From Leptidea sinapis (lineage: Eukaryota > Arthropoda > Insecta > Lepidoptera > Pieridae), in contig NC_066267.1 of assembly GCF_905404315.1 (NCBI RefSeq), positions 2,370,501 to 2,434,500 on the forward strand: DNA of 64,000 bases. Reading direction: 5' to 3'. Below the pieces are notes generated by a model. That model was given only the letters and a program-made list of their open reading frames with translations. It had not been told where the DNA came from and made no database searches. Positions 34,100 to 44,824 of this stretch are shown here, piece after piece. A program made the translations under genes and the position numbers. Position 1 is the first letter of the stretch. Each line of letters begins with the position of its first letter.

Positions 34100-34600
34100 T
34101 TTGAAAACTGGTTTTGGTACAGTTCAGTGCAGCCCTGTTTCACTGCACCTATATTATCTACTGTGATAGCCACTGTTAACAATAGTTCACTGCTAAGATT
34201 GATTCTTTTCATGAATCTCATTATATCTTTTGCAGTGAGCTGACGTAAGTCAAGTGGTTGAAGAATTGAACTTCCCAAAGAGATGCTACGTTTACGCATT
34301 AAAGGACCACATCCAGAGAAAATGTAAAACGGGGTTTCATCTGCACTATTACAGAATCTACACGCTCTGAAATCTTTGAGACCTTAGACTGAGAGGTGTT
34401 TGTTTAATCTGCAGTGCCCGTTAGTATCTTGGATAGATTGGGTAATTTTAGGATGGTTTCTGCACATTCTATTATGGCGTATACCTCCGACTGGAAAACG
34501 GAGGCAAGATTTCCTAAGTTGACAGATTTTGTCAAATTTGTGACACTCTCCGAATACATATTTGATACGTTAAAAACATGAACTTCAAGCATGTTTTATA
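34100..34600 (-). pseudogene. RNase H-bearing LINE relic (I/R1-like)
   Basis: The minus strand contains ASVFQSEVYAIIECAETILK near 34500, typical of the RNase H segment of I/R1/Loa-type LINEs, which degrades the RNA of the RNA:DNA hybrid. It then jumps to TGHCRLNKHLSV and CRFCNSADETPFYIF...GC near 34340-34410, a Cys-rich C-terminal motif of the same proteins, and on to MRKRSISLGS. The middle of RNase H is deleted. Stops break the frame. Confidence 0.7.
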
Positions 34601-34905
34601 TGTATGCACAACAAGCACAACCACCCGAGAACATTCACCACGTCATAAAGGCCACAAACCATCACAGAGACACATCTAACATTTTCATACTCCTGGACTG
34701 CCGCTGCTCTGATATCGCTTGCCTGTCTGTAAACACTGAGACGCGCATCACAATGTATTAAACGGAATCGTCATTCAGTCATCAAAGCGCGTGCCCACAC
34801 TATCTAAATTTGCCAATTAGTGTGATTTTTGCAAACCGTTGGCAAAGTACGAACTAGTCGGCGTGATTGCAAATTACCTTTCTTTAACTTATTTCTTAGA
34901 GTCTT

Positions 34906-35213
34906 ATCAGTGGGAGGCTCCTTTGATTCCGGCTAGATTATGGGTACCACAATGGCGCCTCTTTCTGCCGTAAAGCAGTAATGTGTAAACATTACTGTCT
35001 TTTGGTCTGAAGGGCGCCGTAGGATGTGATATTACTGGGATCTGAGATTAACATCTTATGTCTCAAGTGACGAGCGCAATTGCAGTGCCACTCATAATTT
35101 TTCGATTTCTCCAGAATCCTGAGCGGCTCTGAATTGTAATGGGCCGATCGTATCAATTACGATCAGCTGAATGCCGAGCTAGTCTCGTCCCTTACTATAA
35201 TCATAAAAAAAAA
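34906..35213 (+). mobile_element. SLR-A repeat, full span
   Basis: Head cagtgggaggctcctttg, with 'cacaggatg' deleted, perfect CAGTAATGT/ACATTACTG stem, tail ending tcataaaaaaaaaa. Confidence 0.8.
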
Positions 35214-35395
35214 ATGGAAAGCTCTACACCAGTGGCGGTTCTTAGTACATTTTGAAGATCTCTTGCAATTGTTGTGTAGAGAGTGAAGCGATCTTGCAAA
35301 ATTTTAGTTTTTCTCTTTCTACTATGACATGACTATTATAGCTATACATGTTTTTTTTAAGGTATAGATGTCGATCCACTCAAGGAAGCCCATTC

Positions 35396-35515
35396 AAAAT
35401 TTATATATACCTAATAGTATGTTTCCTACAGTGTTGTATAATTATTTGGAGCCACTGTTCATTACCAATGTCTGTGTCATTGTGTTCGTCATTAAGTCCA
35501 ACAAGTCTCGGAGGT
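35396..35515. repeat. Source-like copy of a short duplicated segment
   Basis: Its ends (aaaatttatatatacctaat and ccaacaagtctcggagg) recur fused to each other at 36757-36796, with the 75 or so bases between them missing. The element type is unknown. Confidence 0.55.
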
Positions 35516-35737
35516 TCAGCTCATTAGCGGCGTGTTTGCACAAAACTCTGGATTAATTATAGCCCTGTCTCATTAGTTACGATCCGATAAAGTTCAACTG
35601 AATTGCGATACCTGAGAATCAGATCTATGCGATATTATAAGTTCTTATATTTTATAATATTTGCTTATTATTGTAATGTTATTATGAGAAAAGTCTTAAA
35701 AATTCAAATAAAATTTGAAAAACAATAATTTTATGTC

Positions 35738-36190
35738 GAACTCACTACCTCCGGCGTACCGTGCCGGTGCTCTAATCAACTGAGAGTTGAACGCCGTAGG
35801 TCGTGGGTTCGAGAACCGCATCGTTCATAAAATTATGTTTTTCAAATTTTATTTGTGTATTAATCCTAGAAGTGAGGGTTATCACTTTAAAAACATAACA
35901 AATCGTTTACATTAGTTTACAAGAGCGACATCTCAAGTCAATTTCCTAATATGCAATATTGGGGTTGAGCAGGTTATCAACTGTAAAGTAGATCCTGTAG
36001 ATGAAGCCACAATCTGAGAGTTGAACAAAGCATACAAGATTTTATAACAATACGTCTCTCGAACGATTAGCTCAGTTCAATGGGTTCAAGACCGCATCGT
36101 TCATAAAATTTTGTTTTTCAAATGTTATTTGAGTAAAATGTCACCTAGAAGTGAGGAAGAAAACATAACAAATTGTTTAGTCTTAAAAAT
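35738..36190 (+). repeat. tR300 dimer with inverted left end
   Basis: From left to right: a minus-strand tRNA-like part (35738-35784), a fold-back at CAACTGAGAGTTG, the plus-strand 3' half of the tRNA-like part (gtcgtgggttcgagaaccgc), a full body (tcctagaagtgagggttatc, gttgagcaggttatcaactg, gagagttgaacaaagcatac), a second tRNA-like part with an internal deletion (acgattagctcagttcaatg, gcatcgttcat), and a partial second body. It supports a head-to-tail period of about 300 bp. Confidence 0.75.
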
Positions 36191-36239
36191 TATTTTATTA
36201 AATGTTTTTTTATTTTATTTCTATAAGTCGTGGTTACAT

Positions 36240-36731
36240 TCTTAGTTCTTAAAATTGCTGAACCGAAAAATTTACTGCACCGATTTTCATGCTGCTTTCA
36301 CCATGAATAGCATGGTTCTCGAGAAAGGATTAAGTATATATTTTATTAAGTTTTTTGTGTACATATTTCTATACATTAATGCTATTTTTTGGAGTTGTCG
36401 GATAAAAATAAGCCGTCTGGGAGCTTTCAACGGAAACGCTGTCTAAACCCTTTAAGATATAACAAAATAATGTATATTGGATTTGTGTATATTAAGCATA
36501 ACATATACTGTAAGCATAAAATGCTATATCCGTTTTAATACTTTAAAAAATTTGCAATCATAAAGTGGAGTTGCTTACACAAATACGATAGTAATCCTTA
36601 TCAATTTATTACTACATAATCAACTTTGATTACAAATTAACGGTGACTTTGGACTACATAATTCCTGAATACTTACATCATTTGTTGTCAGTCTTGTCTA
36701 TTGACAGAACAGCGTCTGGCAGGTCAGCTAG
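36240..36731 (+). mobile_element. Helitron Hel-D, 3' terminus intact
   Basis: Matches 53975-54510 over several blocks (tctcgagaaaggattaagta, ctttaagatataacaaaata, atttattactacat) and ends gcaggtcagctag followed by T. The 5' end is not certain. The 63-codon frame at 36255-36446 is not coding by any motif. Confidence 0.6.
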
Positions 36732-36756
36732 TTTAATAATATTAAATTTTATTAAA

Positions 36757-36796
36757 ATTTATATATACCTAATAGTCCAACAAGTCTCGGAGGACT
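36757..36796. repeat. Deletion copy of the 35396-35515 segment
   Basis: aaaatttatatatacctaat and agtccaacaagtctcggagg are joined here. They lie 75 bases apart in the other copy, at a 3-base overlap (agt). Confidence 0.6.
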
Positions 36797-36797
36797 T

Positions 36798-37024
36798 ATA
36801 TTGACATACTTTTACACAAATTAACTTGATTCAAACTATGCATAGCCTGTACTATGGGTACAACAATACGATATATTTAATATAATATATTTATTTAAAC
36901 ATACATAAATACATATAAACATCCATATTCATCATAATATAAATATTTGCACCTACCGGGATTCGAACCCGGGACCTCTAGCTTAGTAGGCAGGGTCATT
37001 AACCACTGGGCTATATGAGTCGTC
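36798..37024 (-). mobile_element. SINE-M with tRNA-like head
   Basis: Minus strand: a tRNA-like head (tagcccagtggttaatgacc, then ggtcccgggttcgaatcccg as box B) followed by the SINE-M body and ending tatgtcaatataag. No (ATT)n tail is left. RNA polymerase III boxes A and B are visible in the head. Confidence 0.8.
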
Positions 37025-37063
37025 AAATTATATTTTGCATCATTACCACACATTGTAAATTAA

Positions 37064-38532
37064 TCTATACATATAAAAGAAAGTCGTGTTAGTTACACAT
37101 CATTTATAACTCAAGAACGGCTAGACCATTTTTTCTGTTGTATGATTTTTTAGGTTAGTCTTAGTCCGGAATAGGATAATAAGTAATAAAATGTCGAAAA
37201 AATCACAAAAAAATATTATTATAAAAACATTCATTTTCTCATATTTTGTATGGATTGACATTTTCATGACATCTCGAGAATAGAAAGAATTCAATTAAGT
37301 TTTTTGTTAGTTTCACGCTACATGAGTTATAAAATACAACTGACAGTGCATGTGTTATTCAAGTTGACTGGTGGGTGCAATGACGTAATATAACATTCTA
37401 TACATAAGATGTATAGAATGTCATTGGGTGGGTCTGTTTGTTTCGAGTTTCTATTAGCTAATTGTGCCATCTTTCCCGACATAGACATAATGCATCTAGG
37501 ATTCGAAACATGGCTAATTGGACTGACGAAGAACAAGAAATTGCAGGTAAAAAGTACCGTGTTAGTATGGGCTCGACGTTGTGTTTCATAATCACAAGAG
37601 CAAAGCGAGGCAGCCAGTAAACCTCACAGATCAACAACTAGATAATTTTCGAGGCACAAGAAGAAATTTATGAAGTACTGATTTGAATCGAGCAGCGTTT
37701 CGATACGATTGCAGTACTGATTACCGCTTGCATACTAGCGTTCACATTGGGTCGATGGACGTTGTTTGCAAGTATTTTCCGCAGAAACGCCAGGATTGTC
37801 TACCGAATCACGACATTTTCTAGCAAACACTCAAAAATACAATGCATGTTTCCAAATGTCCTCATTTGGGACATACATATTTAATCCGATATTCAGGGTA
37901 TTAATTTATTTGTATTCTTACACACAATACTAAATTAATAAATAATTGTATTATTCCCATGTAGTATGTATGCTAATTCTAAAAATAAGTGTTTACAAAT
38001 GAGTAATACGGACTTTGCTTTTGATTTTGTAGGTACAAGGACAGATTCACCATCGAATTGGATCATTGCAATCTCTCGAAGATGCACACCATAAATTTTA
38101 ACAATTATATTTCATGGGCACCATGGAGGAACAAGGACATGAAGAGATCAATGCAGCAATGATAATAGCAATTCTTCATGATCTGCAGCAACTACTTCAT
38201 GAATTTCATTTTGCATGTCGAGTTAATCTTTAATTTCCGATCCGTCTTGCATTCGCCATGACCATTAACAAATCTCAAGGCCAATTCTTTGTGGTCTGAA
38301 TCTAGAGAATCCATTTTCCATGGTCAATCTATATATAATATAAGAGATTTCCACGTATATAGTCTTTCAACGATCGATTGACCATCACGACCTCTGGAAC
38401 AATTAGGCGAAGAGACTTGAAATTAGGTAGGAATATTCCTTTCGTCGAGTAGAGGTCAGCTAAGAACGGATTTTACGAAATTCCATCGGCGAGAGTTTTT
38501 TTTAACAGAACAACGTCTGTCGGGTCCGCTAG
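37064..38532 (+). pseudogene. Helitron Hel-B with RepHel remnants, longest copy
   Basis: Starts TCTATACATATAAAAGAAAG (after A) and ends GTCGGGTCCGCTAG (before T). Order of remnants: NWTDEEQEIAGKKYRVSMG near 37515, the AAFRYD-like codons near 37690, QGQIHHRIGSLQSLEDAHHK near 38040 and on to QLYFMGTMEEQ, then PIRLAFAMTINKSQGQ near 38243. The last is the late helicase motif of the Helitron Pif1-type helicase. Rep nuclease and most helicase motifs are missing between QQLLHEFHF and PIRLAFAM. A second TC start lies inside, at 38328. Confidence 0.85.
38328..38532 (+). mobile_element. Possible short Helitron nested in, or sharing the end of, Hel-B
   Basis: A second 5' TC start, TCTATATATAATATAAGAGA preceded by A, opens a 205-bp segment that ends at the Hel-B 3' CTAG. 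The same segment exists separately at 33402. The helicase reading frame is lost at this point. Confidence 0.45.
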
Positions 38533-40003
38533 TTATAAATATAATATAATGTAATTTCTAGATTGAAAATTATCCTGTAATTACCACAAGTATTTGAATT
38601 TAGTAGACGCATGAAATTTCAATTTAAACGGACAGAAGGAACGCGTACCCATTAAAAGCGTTAAAATTATGAGGTTTTTTTAAGAATTTGAGCAAAGAAA
38701 TGGCGTGTGTCAAAGGTGAGCAATTTTTGTCTCTTCAACCAGAACTAGCCAACCTTTTTTTCAACAAAGTTGAGTGTTTCCCGATACAAAACTCAGAGTG
38801 AAGACAAGCAAACCTTTTGTGAATTTGAAAGTTGATTTCAAACACGATACAAGTTAAAACCAAATGTAAGCGAAATCTCTCTTAAGTTAAACACTAAACA
38901 GTTAACAAATGAACAATGCAAGCATAAAGTATTTACAAGTATCCACAGTACAGGCGAAGTTAAAATCTCTTCCGAACACTTTCCGGCTTCTATTTCCGTT
39001 TGAGGTCGTGTAAATAATATAGTGTGCTTCGTTCCGTTTGCCGTGTTTATATCTTTTTGGTTAAGCTTATACGAGAATTTTATGCATCTGTTGGTATTTG
39101 ACTGTTATTAATGATGCATGCGTGCATGCATGAATGCGCTCTGTTGCGAACAGCAAACCTCGCACATTCATATAAATATTTATTTATTTACTTAATTTTA
39201 ACTGCTTAACTTTACACTTCTTAAACACTTGTGATAAAGCTTAAGTAATATTATTTTTTTGAACTTATAATTATATTATTTTATTAAATGTAATTTATTA
39301 CTTCCTTTAATTAACTCAAACACTCCCTTTGATAGCTTTTTCTTTTCCTTTTGTTAATTCTTTACAAATTATGTCCGTAGCAACAGAAATCATACTCCAG
39401 TAGCCAATTCACAATTTCTGATATAAGTATTAGTTGAAATAATATTTGGCTTATTTAAAAAGCTTAAAACTACTTAAATACGACGTAATTTGACATAATA
39501 TCAGAGCACAAAACATGCCTGAAAGTAATATATTATAAGTTCTTTTTAATAACGACGGCGCCCTGATTGTTACAGTTCAATAACCACATGACACAAGTTA
39601 TTACTATCCAACTGGTCATTTTGATAAATGACCGATTAGCGTGGGCATTTAGCGAATGACGTTTATTAGACGTGACATTATTTCACGGTTCCTGATTGAG
39701 GGGAGACGGTCCTTTGTTAAGGTAAATTGGCTTTGTCTGAATGTTACTGACGTGGGAACTATTTTACTTTATTTGTACTATCATTTGTGTTGAGGGACAT
39801 TAATATGACTAATGATGAAATGCTCATATTAAATATCTATTCTGGGATATAAAATCAAAGGGGTTTTTTTAAATAACAAATATTAATACCACTATTCTAA
39901 GTAATTAACTGTAAAATTAAAGTTGATGGCTAATATTCGAGCAGAAATCGGGCAGAGCAACGTCCTAACTCGTCAACGATTGTAGCGGAAGTGTGTCGAC
40001 GCT
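38533..40003. other. No recognised gene
   Basis: One of the longest stretches without a recognised element. It contains a small palindromic (gcatgcgtgcatgc) near 39114-39128. No open frame of interest and no RNA gene. It may be unique host intergenic or intronic DNA. A TSD copy starts at 39992. Confidence 0.4.
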
Positions 40004-40261
40004 TTTTTTTATTTGCGCCCTGACAAAGGGAAAGGGCTACCCTCCGGAATAACGACGGGAAGGAGGTGGTGAATGCTCATTCATACCAACGCAGCCTAAG
40101 TCTGCGTTGGTTATGTGGGCCTCATGTAAAACTTAAGTGCCAACCCACTAAACACCACCTGAGGTTGGCTTTGGGCAAGTGCCCTCTAAGCCTTCATCGA
40201 AGGCGACCTTCCTGGGGAGAGAGAAGTGCAAGCGGCACTCCCTATGTAGTATTCACTGGGA
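40004..40261 (-). mobile_element. Retroposed element with 12-bp target duplication
   Basis: TGTGTCGACGCT occurs at 39992-40003 and again at 40262-40273, exactly flanking a 258-bp insert. The insert starts on the plus strand with a T run (poly-A tail of a minus-strand element) and continues gccctgacaaagggaaaggg, gacgggaaggaggtggtgaa. It is GC-rich against its surroundings. I recall similar sequences in Lepidoptera as LINE 3' ends but cannot name the family. The 69-codon frame inside is not a gene. Confidence 0.85.
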
Positions 40262-40359
40262 TGTGTCGACGCTAGGGAGATGTCACCTTTTATAGACACC
40301 TTCACCCTGTTCCCCTGTGACTTTCAACGAAACATAAGGATTTCGTGAGTGAAAATGAA

Positions 40360-40432
40360 ATAGGATACTGTGTTTTGGTACCAGGCGATCATAGTTGGAG
40401 AAGAGATTGCCTTATGTATGATATATAAGTGA
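40360..40432 (+). repeat. Dispersed repeat Rep-X, short copy
   Basis: ggatactgtgttttggtacc and agattgccttatgtatgat as in the other copies. Only the first part is present. The upstream 'ggatttcgtgagtgaaaatga' is also shared with 42212-42232. Confidence 0.6.
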
Positions 40433-40569
40433 TAAGTTCAAAAATACCAAAAAAATTTACATGATATATGCACCAATGGACTTGTCAATAGGTTCAAAAA
40501 CGTGTTAATTAATAAAAATGATAAAGCTACTAAAAATATAAGTAATGGCTAAATCGAGTCGGAATGATG

Positions 40570-40730
40570 TCTACAAATATGTAATCTATCGTTACTAATA
40601 AATGTAGACCCGATTTTTCCTTAGGTTATACCGCGAAAACTACTGAACCGATCGGAATAATTCTTATACCATAACACGCAGAGTGTTTCGGAGAAGGTTT
40701 AAGTATGTTTGTTTGTTGGTGATTAATTAT
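40570..40730. repeat. Probable dispersed repeat, not classified
   Basis: ataccgcgaaaactactgaa and gtgtttcggagaaggtttaa resemble the segment found in Hel-D-type repeats (aaaactactgaaccgatt). No termini are visible. Confidence 0.35.
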
Positions 40731-40881
40731 TAATTTATTCTTTATTAACTTTAAATTTTTATGTCGTAAGTCTACCTATATATTCGCAACACAAACAATT
40801 CAGTCGGTGACATTTCATTAAATATTCATACAGTAAGCGGGTACGGGATACTTAATTTATATGAAAAACAATGTTTTATGA

Positions 40882-41141
40882 TTTTTTTCTATGAAAATAC
40901 GGGACGAGACGAGCAGGACGTTCAGCTGAAGGTAATTTATACGCCCTGCCCATTACAATGCAGTGTCGCTTCGGATTCTTAAAAAGCCCAAAATGTGCCT
41001 GAGCGGCACTACAATTGTGCTCGCCACCTTGAGACATAAGATGTTAAAACTCATTTGCCTAGTAAATTCACTAGCTACATCGCGCTTCAGACCGAAACAC
41101 AGTAATGTTTACACATTACTGCTTCATGGCAGAAATAGGGG
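40882..41141 (-). mobile_element. SLR-A repeat cut at its head by LINE-B
   Basis: Tail as tttctatgaaaatacgggac at the left. It breaks off in gcagaaatagg, where LINE-B sequence begins, so the head (about 60 bp) is missing. Confidence 0.8.
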
Positions 41142-41725
41142 CCACACGCGAACAATGTCTGATGGGTCAGCATTACAAGCTGTACAAAGCGCAGGTCCAG
41201 CCACATTTGGAGTATTGCTGTCATCTCTGGTCTGGTATCAGCTCGATCCATTTGACCGCGTGCAACGCAGAGCAGCTCGAATTGTCGGGGACCCGGTGCT
41301 CTGTGAACGGCTGGATCACTTGGCGTTACGTAGAGACATCGCTTCATTGTTTGTCCTCTACCGCATTTATCATGGGGAGTATTCCAAAGAGCTGTTTCAC
41401 CTGATTCCTGCCGCTGAATTCCACCTTCGCACGACACGCCACAAGTTAGAATAATATCCCCATCATCTGGATGTATGGCGGTCCTCCACAGTGTGGTTTT
41501 CAAGGAGCTTTCTTCCACATACTACAAAGCTGTGGAATAACCTACCTTGTGCGGTGTTTCCGGGACGATACGACATGGATACCTTCAAAAAGAGCGCGTA
41601 CACCTTCCTCAAGGCCGGCAACGCTCCTGTGATTCCTCTGGTGTTGCAAGATAATGTGGGCGGCGGTGATCACTTAACACCAGGTACGCTCATTTGTCCT
41701 CCTTTTTCATATAAAAAATACAGTA
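41142..41725 (+). pseudogene. LINE-B C-terminal half and tail
   Basis: Read over three frames: LYKAQVQPHLEYCCHLWSG, DPFDRVQRRAARIVGDPVLC, LRRDIASLFVLYRIYHGEYS, FHLIPAAEFHLRTTRHKLE, then WFSRSFLPHTTKLWNNLPCA and FPGRYDMDTFKKSAYTFLKA. This is the region after the reverse transcriptase domain in CR1/Jockey-type LINEs. Frameshifts and a stop after HKLE break it. The tail is diverged (ctcctttttcatataaaaaa). Confidence 0.85.
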
Positions 41726-42236
41726 AAGATATAAAATATAACAATAATGAAACGCTTTGTGCTGTTTGATTTTTTACGCTTAATTAAGCTGGTCTCGTAA
41801 AATGAACTGTTTTTGTTTAAGTTCCGATAATAATCAGATTTAAAGTTAGAACGAACATGTGAATAAAGCTTTTAAATCCTTTTTAACGAACAAAAGTTCG
41901 GAGGTTTTAATGTACACGAACAATGTTGTGACAATAGCAACATTAATTTGCTTTGTTATTACAATTCTTTCTCTCAACATTGGGATTTTATGAATTTTAA
42001 TTTTTTGTACCGGTTTTTTAATCATGGTTAAAAATGTTAAAAAGAAAATACATGGTTCCAATCTGAAGACGAAAAGTGTCGTAATTTTCATCTTCGATTT
42101 ATTTTCAATAGTTAATATTAAATGAAACTTCTTTAGAATCGTTGTGATTTGAAAGGCGATGAAACGAAAAAGTGAGACAGAAAAAAGAGACAGACAATAT
42201 ACATTCATAAGGATTTCATGAGTGAAAATGACAAAG
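41726..42236. other. No recognised gene
   Basis: A 120-codon minus frame at 41846-42208 is rich in Phe, Ile, Thr and Lys and shows no motif I recognise. It is probably chance in AT-rich DNA. Confidence 0.3.
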
Positions 42237-42428
42237 TATACTGTGTTTTGGTACCAGGCGATAATAGTTGTAGAGGAGTATGCCTTATGTATAATGTGAG
42301 TATACCTTAATATATAACTGACACCAGAAGAATATAATTATGGTAGCGGTGATAGTAAAGTCTTTCAAAGCGGCTGAAATGTGTCATCCTGGCATTATGT
42401 ACCAGGACTTCATATGCTGTTTAGAGGT
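42237..42428 (+). repeat. Dispersed repeat Rep-X
   Basis: tatactgtgttttggtacca, ggtagcggtgatagtaaagt and gaaatgtgtcatcctggcat, followed by atgtaccaggactt. The best intact copy of the family in this window, together with 8617-8833. Confidence 0.6.
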
Positions 42429-42799
42429 TTAGTGTTAATTTTGCATCGGATACAGCAATTACGTGGATTGAGTTTTTGGAACCCAAATTTATTTTGAAAA
42501 TGTGCAGCATTCTCACTGTATCAACAACGATCAAAGTATTTATTTCATACTTTAGTTACCATAAGGTTCTTGTATCATTTATCGAACATGTAACCTCTGA
42601 GTCTGAATAAATCTATGTAATATAAACGAATAAAATGTAAAATAATTATCACATTAAAATAATTATATTCTACCACGTGTGCGCACATGATTTTTTTTAA
42701 TTTTCACATCGGTACAATCATTTATTAAGCGAAGATTTCTTTATGCGTGTGGACACTGAGCTGTCATTCTCAGCTAGCATAACTCAATCGGGAAAATTA
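42429..42799. other. No recognised gene
   Basis: AT-rich. No supported feature. Confidence 0.3.
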
Positions 42800-42947
42800 G
42801 ACCACGAACCTCCACCTCCACAAGATGACCGATGATCTAATCAAGATCGCCAGAATAGGTTGGATGAGAGTAGCGAAGGACCGATCGCCATGGAGATCTT
42901 TGGGGGAGGCCTTTGTCCAGCAGTGGACGTCTTCCGGCTGATACGGT
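42800..42947 (+). pseudogene. RTE-1 LINE extreme C-terminal fragment
   Basis: Shows TDDLIKIARIGWMRVAKDRS and WRSLGEAFVQQWTSSG, the last segment of the RTE-1 protein. It starts abruptly after aagatgaccgatgatc. Confidence 0.75.
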
Positions 42948-43142
42948 GATGAATCGCGATAGGTCACAGCTAAATTTATGACAGTAATTTACACACAATT
43001 ATTATTATATAATATTTTGTTAAAAATAACTTTATTTATTTATTATATATAATTTACTATATTAGTAATATTTACTATATTATGGTATAAAAATCAATGC
43101 GCCATGACAATATTATGCAAACTTATAAAACTAGACAATATT

Positions 43143-43300
43143 TTTAACTTCCCGCTTGAAAATCTTTCAAAAATCGGGAAGTTAGTGGTTTTACGAAAAT
43201 CGAGCTTTCATCGGATCTCGACGATTTAAGTTCCTGGAAGCTTCCCTGACTATTACCGCGATGGTGTCCGTGCATCTGTATGTATGTGTGTGTATGTATA
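43143..43300. repeat. Dispersed repeat Rep-G with a fold-back start
   Basis: AACTTCCCG and CGGGAAGTT face each other over about 20 bases, followed by 'tcggatctcgacgatttaag' and 'gaccattaccgcgatggt'-like sequence. I recall it as common in Lepidoptera. No coding. Confidence 0.4.
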
Positions 43301-43319
43301 TTTTATATAAGCAAGCCTC

Positions 43320-43490
43320 TTGCCTGCGTGTTGGAAAGTAGTAAGGCGGTAAAGTCAAGAGATTTGTTGACAGCCATTAAGTTGGGAGTATGCTCTCATT
43401 TTGATGATGCGTACAATTCGGGAAAACAGCCGGTAGAGCCAACAAAGTGGCTGAAAGAAATTTCTCGCAAAAGGCGCGGTCGCAAAAACT
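43320..43490 (-). pseudogene. LINE-M C-terminal fragment, second copy
   Basis: The plus strand reads gaaagaaatttctcgcaaaa and gcgcggtcgc, with ttcgggaaaacagccggta, in the same order as 6840-6975. The minus-strand codons are too broken to give a long frame. Confidence 0.5.
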
Positions 43491-43491
43491 G

Positions 43492-43683
43492 ACCGGCACT
43501 ATAATTGAGCTCCTTGAGACATAAGATGTTAAATTTCATTTGCCTAGTTATTTCACTAGCTACGGCGCATTTCAGACCGAAACACAATAATGTTTACACA
43601 TTATTGCTTCACAGCCGTAACTGGCGCCGTTGAACCCATAATCTAGTCGGTGCTAGGATTGTGCAAAAGAGCCCTGTGGTAGA
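43492..43683 (-). mobile_element. SLR-A repeat lacking its tail, with a covarying stem
   Basis: Has the head and middle. The 9-bp stem here reads CAATAATGT/ACATTATTG instead of CAGTAATGT/ACATTACTG, so both sides of one pair changed together. The tail half is missing next to the LINE-M piece. Confidence 0.75.
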
Positions 43684-44329
43684 ATTTTTAATTTTACATT
43701 TCTGACATCAGAGCTTAAATATTATCGAAGATACAGTTTAAAACAGCACTGAGGAAATATTAAAATAATAACAGATTTAGTTTAAAAAAAAAAACAGAGC
43801 AAAAACCAATACATAGCTTGTTATAATTATTTCATTTGCCAGTTGTTGAATCGAGTTCATTTGAAATACTCAAACGTGATATAAAAGAAAACCTTTTAAT
43901 TGTATCTAGGAGGATTGTTTTATTTTAAATTATGTTCCTGCAGGCCGCAGTAAGAGTCGAGTTGGCGACTAATTGAAACCACTGTGAACACCTTTCCGCT
44001 TGAGATGGCAGCTTTGGTGCAAAATGCAAGCGATAGCGGCTAATCTAATATTCACTTTATCACATTATTATTCTTCCTCCAAGTTCTTTCCTAGGCAAAC
44101 TAAAATAGGTCTTAGTTAATGCTACTCAACCATGATACGTAGGTATTGAATAACTTACGAACGTTTAGTTAAACCGTTTTTTCTATGGTTTAGTGAAAAG
44201 TAGGTACATAATACAATATAAGCGCAATTACTTGCCAATAAACTGGGTAAATTTTGGCAATATTATGATTTTTGTGTAGTACCGAATGTATATATACACA
44301 TATACATATTTCTACATCATTACAATTAT
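43684..44329. other. No recognised gene
   Basis: AT-rich. No supported feature. Confidence 0.3.
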
Positions 44330-44790
44330 GCCGCAGTGTCTGAAGACGAAATTTTTCATCCAGTATGTGTTCCTAGTGATAAGTTTCAGTACGCAGACGT
44401 CGTTGCTAACTATGGGCCTGATGGGAAGGCTCATGGTCGCTCTGAGGGTAATGGAGTGGGCTATGCCCGTAGTTTCCTTGCGAGATTGAATAAAAAATGC
44501 GGAGATCCGTAGGAGAACCAAAGTCACTGACAAAACCCAAATGATTGCGAAACTGAAGTAGCAGTAGGTAAGGCACATAGTTTGATGGACAGATAGCCGG
44601 TGGGGCAGAAAAATCCTCAAATGGCGACCACGTACCGGAAGATGCAGTGTTGGTAGGCCCCCCACAAGATGAACCGTCGATCTGGTTAAGATTGCCGGAA
44701 TACGTTGGATGAGGGCAGCGCAGGACCGATCGTCGTGGATATCTTTGGGGGAGGCCTTTGTCCAGCATTGGAAGTCTTCCAGTTGATGAT
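44330..44790 (+). pseudogene. RTE-1 LINE C-terminal relic, long copy
   Basis: In plus-strand frames: QCLKTKFFIQYVFL near 44334, LRVMEWAMPVVSLRD near 44440, IRRRTKVTD near 44510, QMIAKLK, then GRPPTR-like and RWMRAAQDRSSW near 44715, ending in (GAT)n. Stops (for example in the KWQWAGH region) and indels break it. The minus-strand frame of 165 codons here is a shadow. Confidence 0.75.
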
Positions 44791-44824
44791 GATGATGACA
44801 ATGATGCCTCTAAGGGCATCATCA

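Noticed and set aside
35416..35495. A real intron, because the copy at 36757 lacks this segment
   Set aside because: The exact join leaves one base more than a GT-AG splice would, and it occurs at a 3-base overlap, so a deletion is more likely.
40066..40275. A short protein on the plus strand
   Set aside because: It lies inside the 258-bp retroposon and extends through the target duplication; the element is oriented on the other strand.
41087..41518. A 143-codon minus-strand protein
   Set aside because: Antisense to the LINE-B relic and part of an SLR-A copy.
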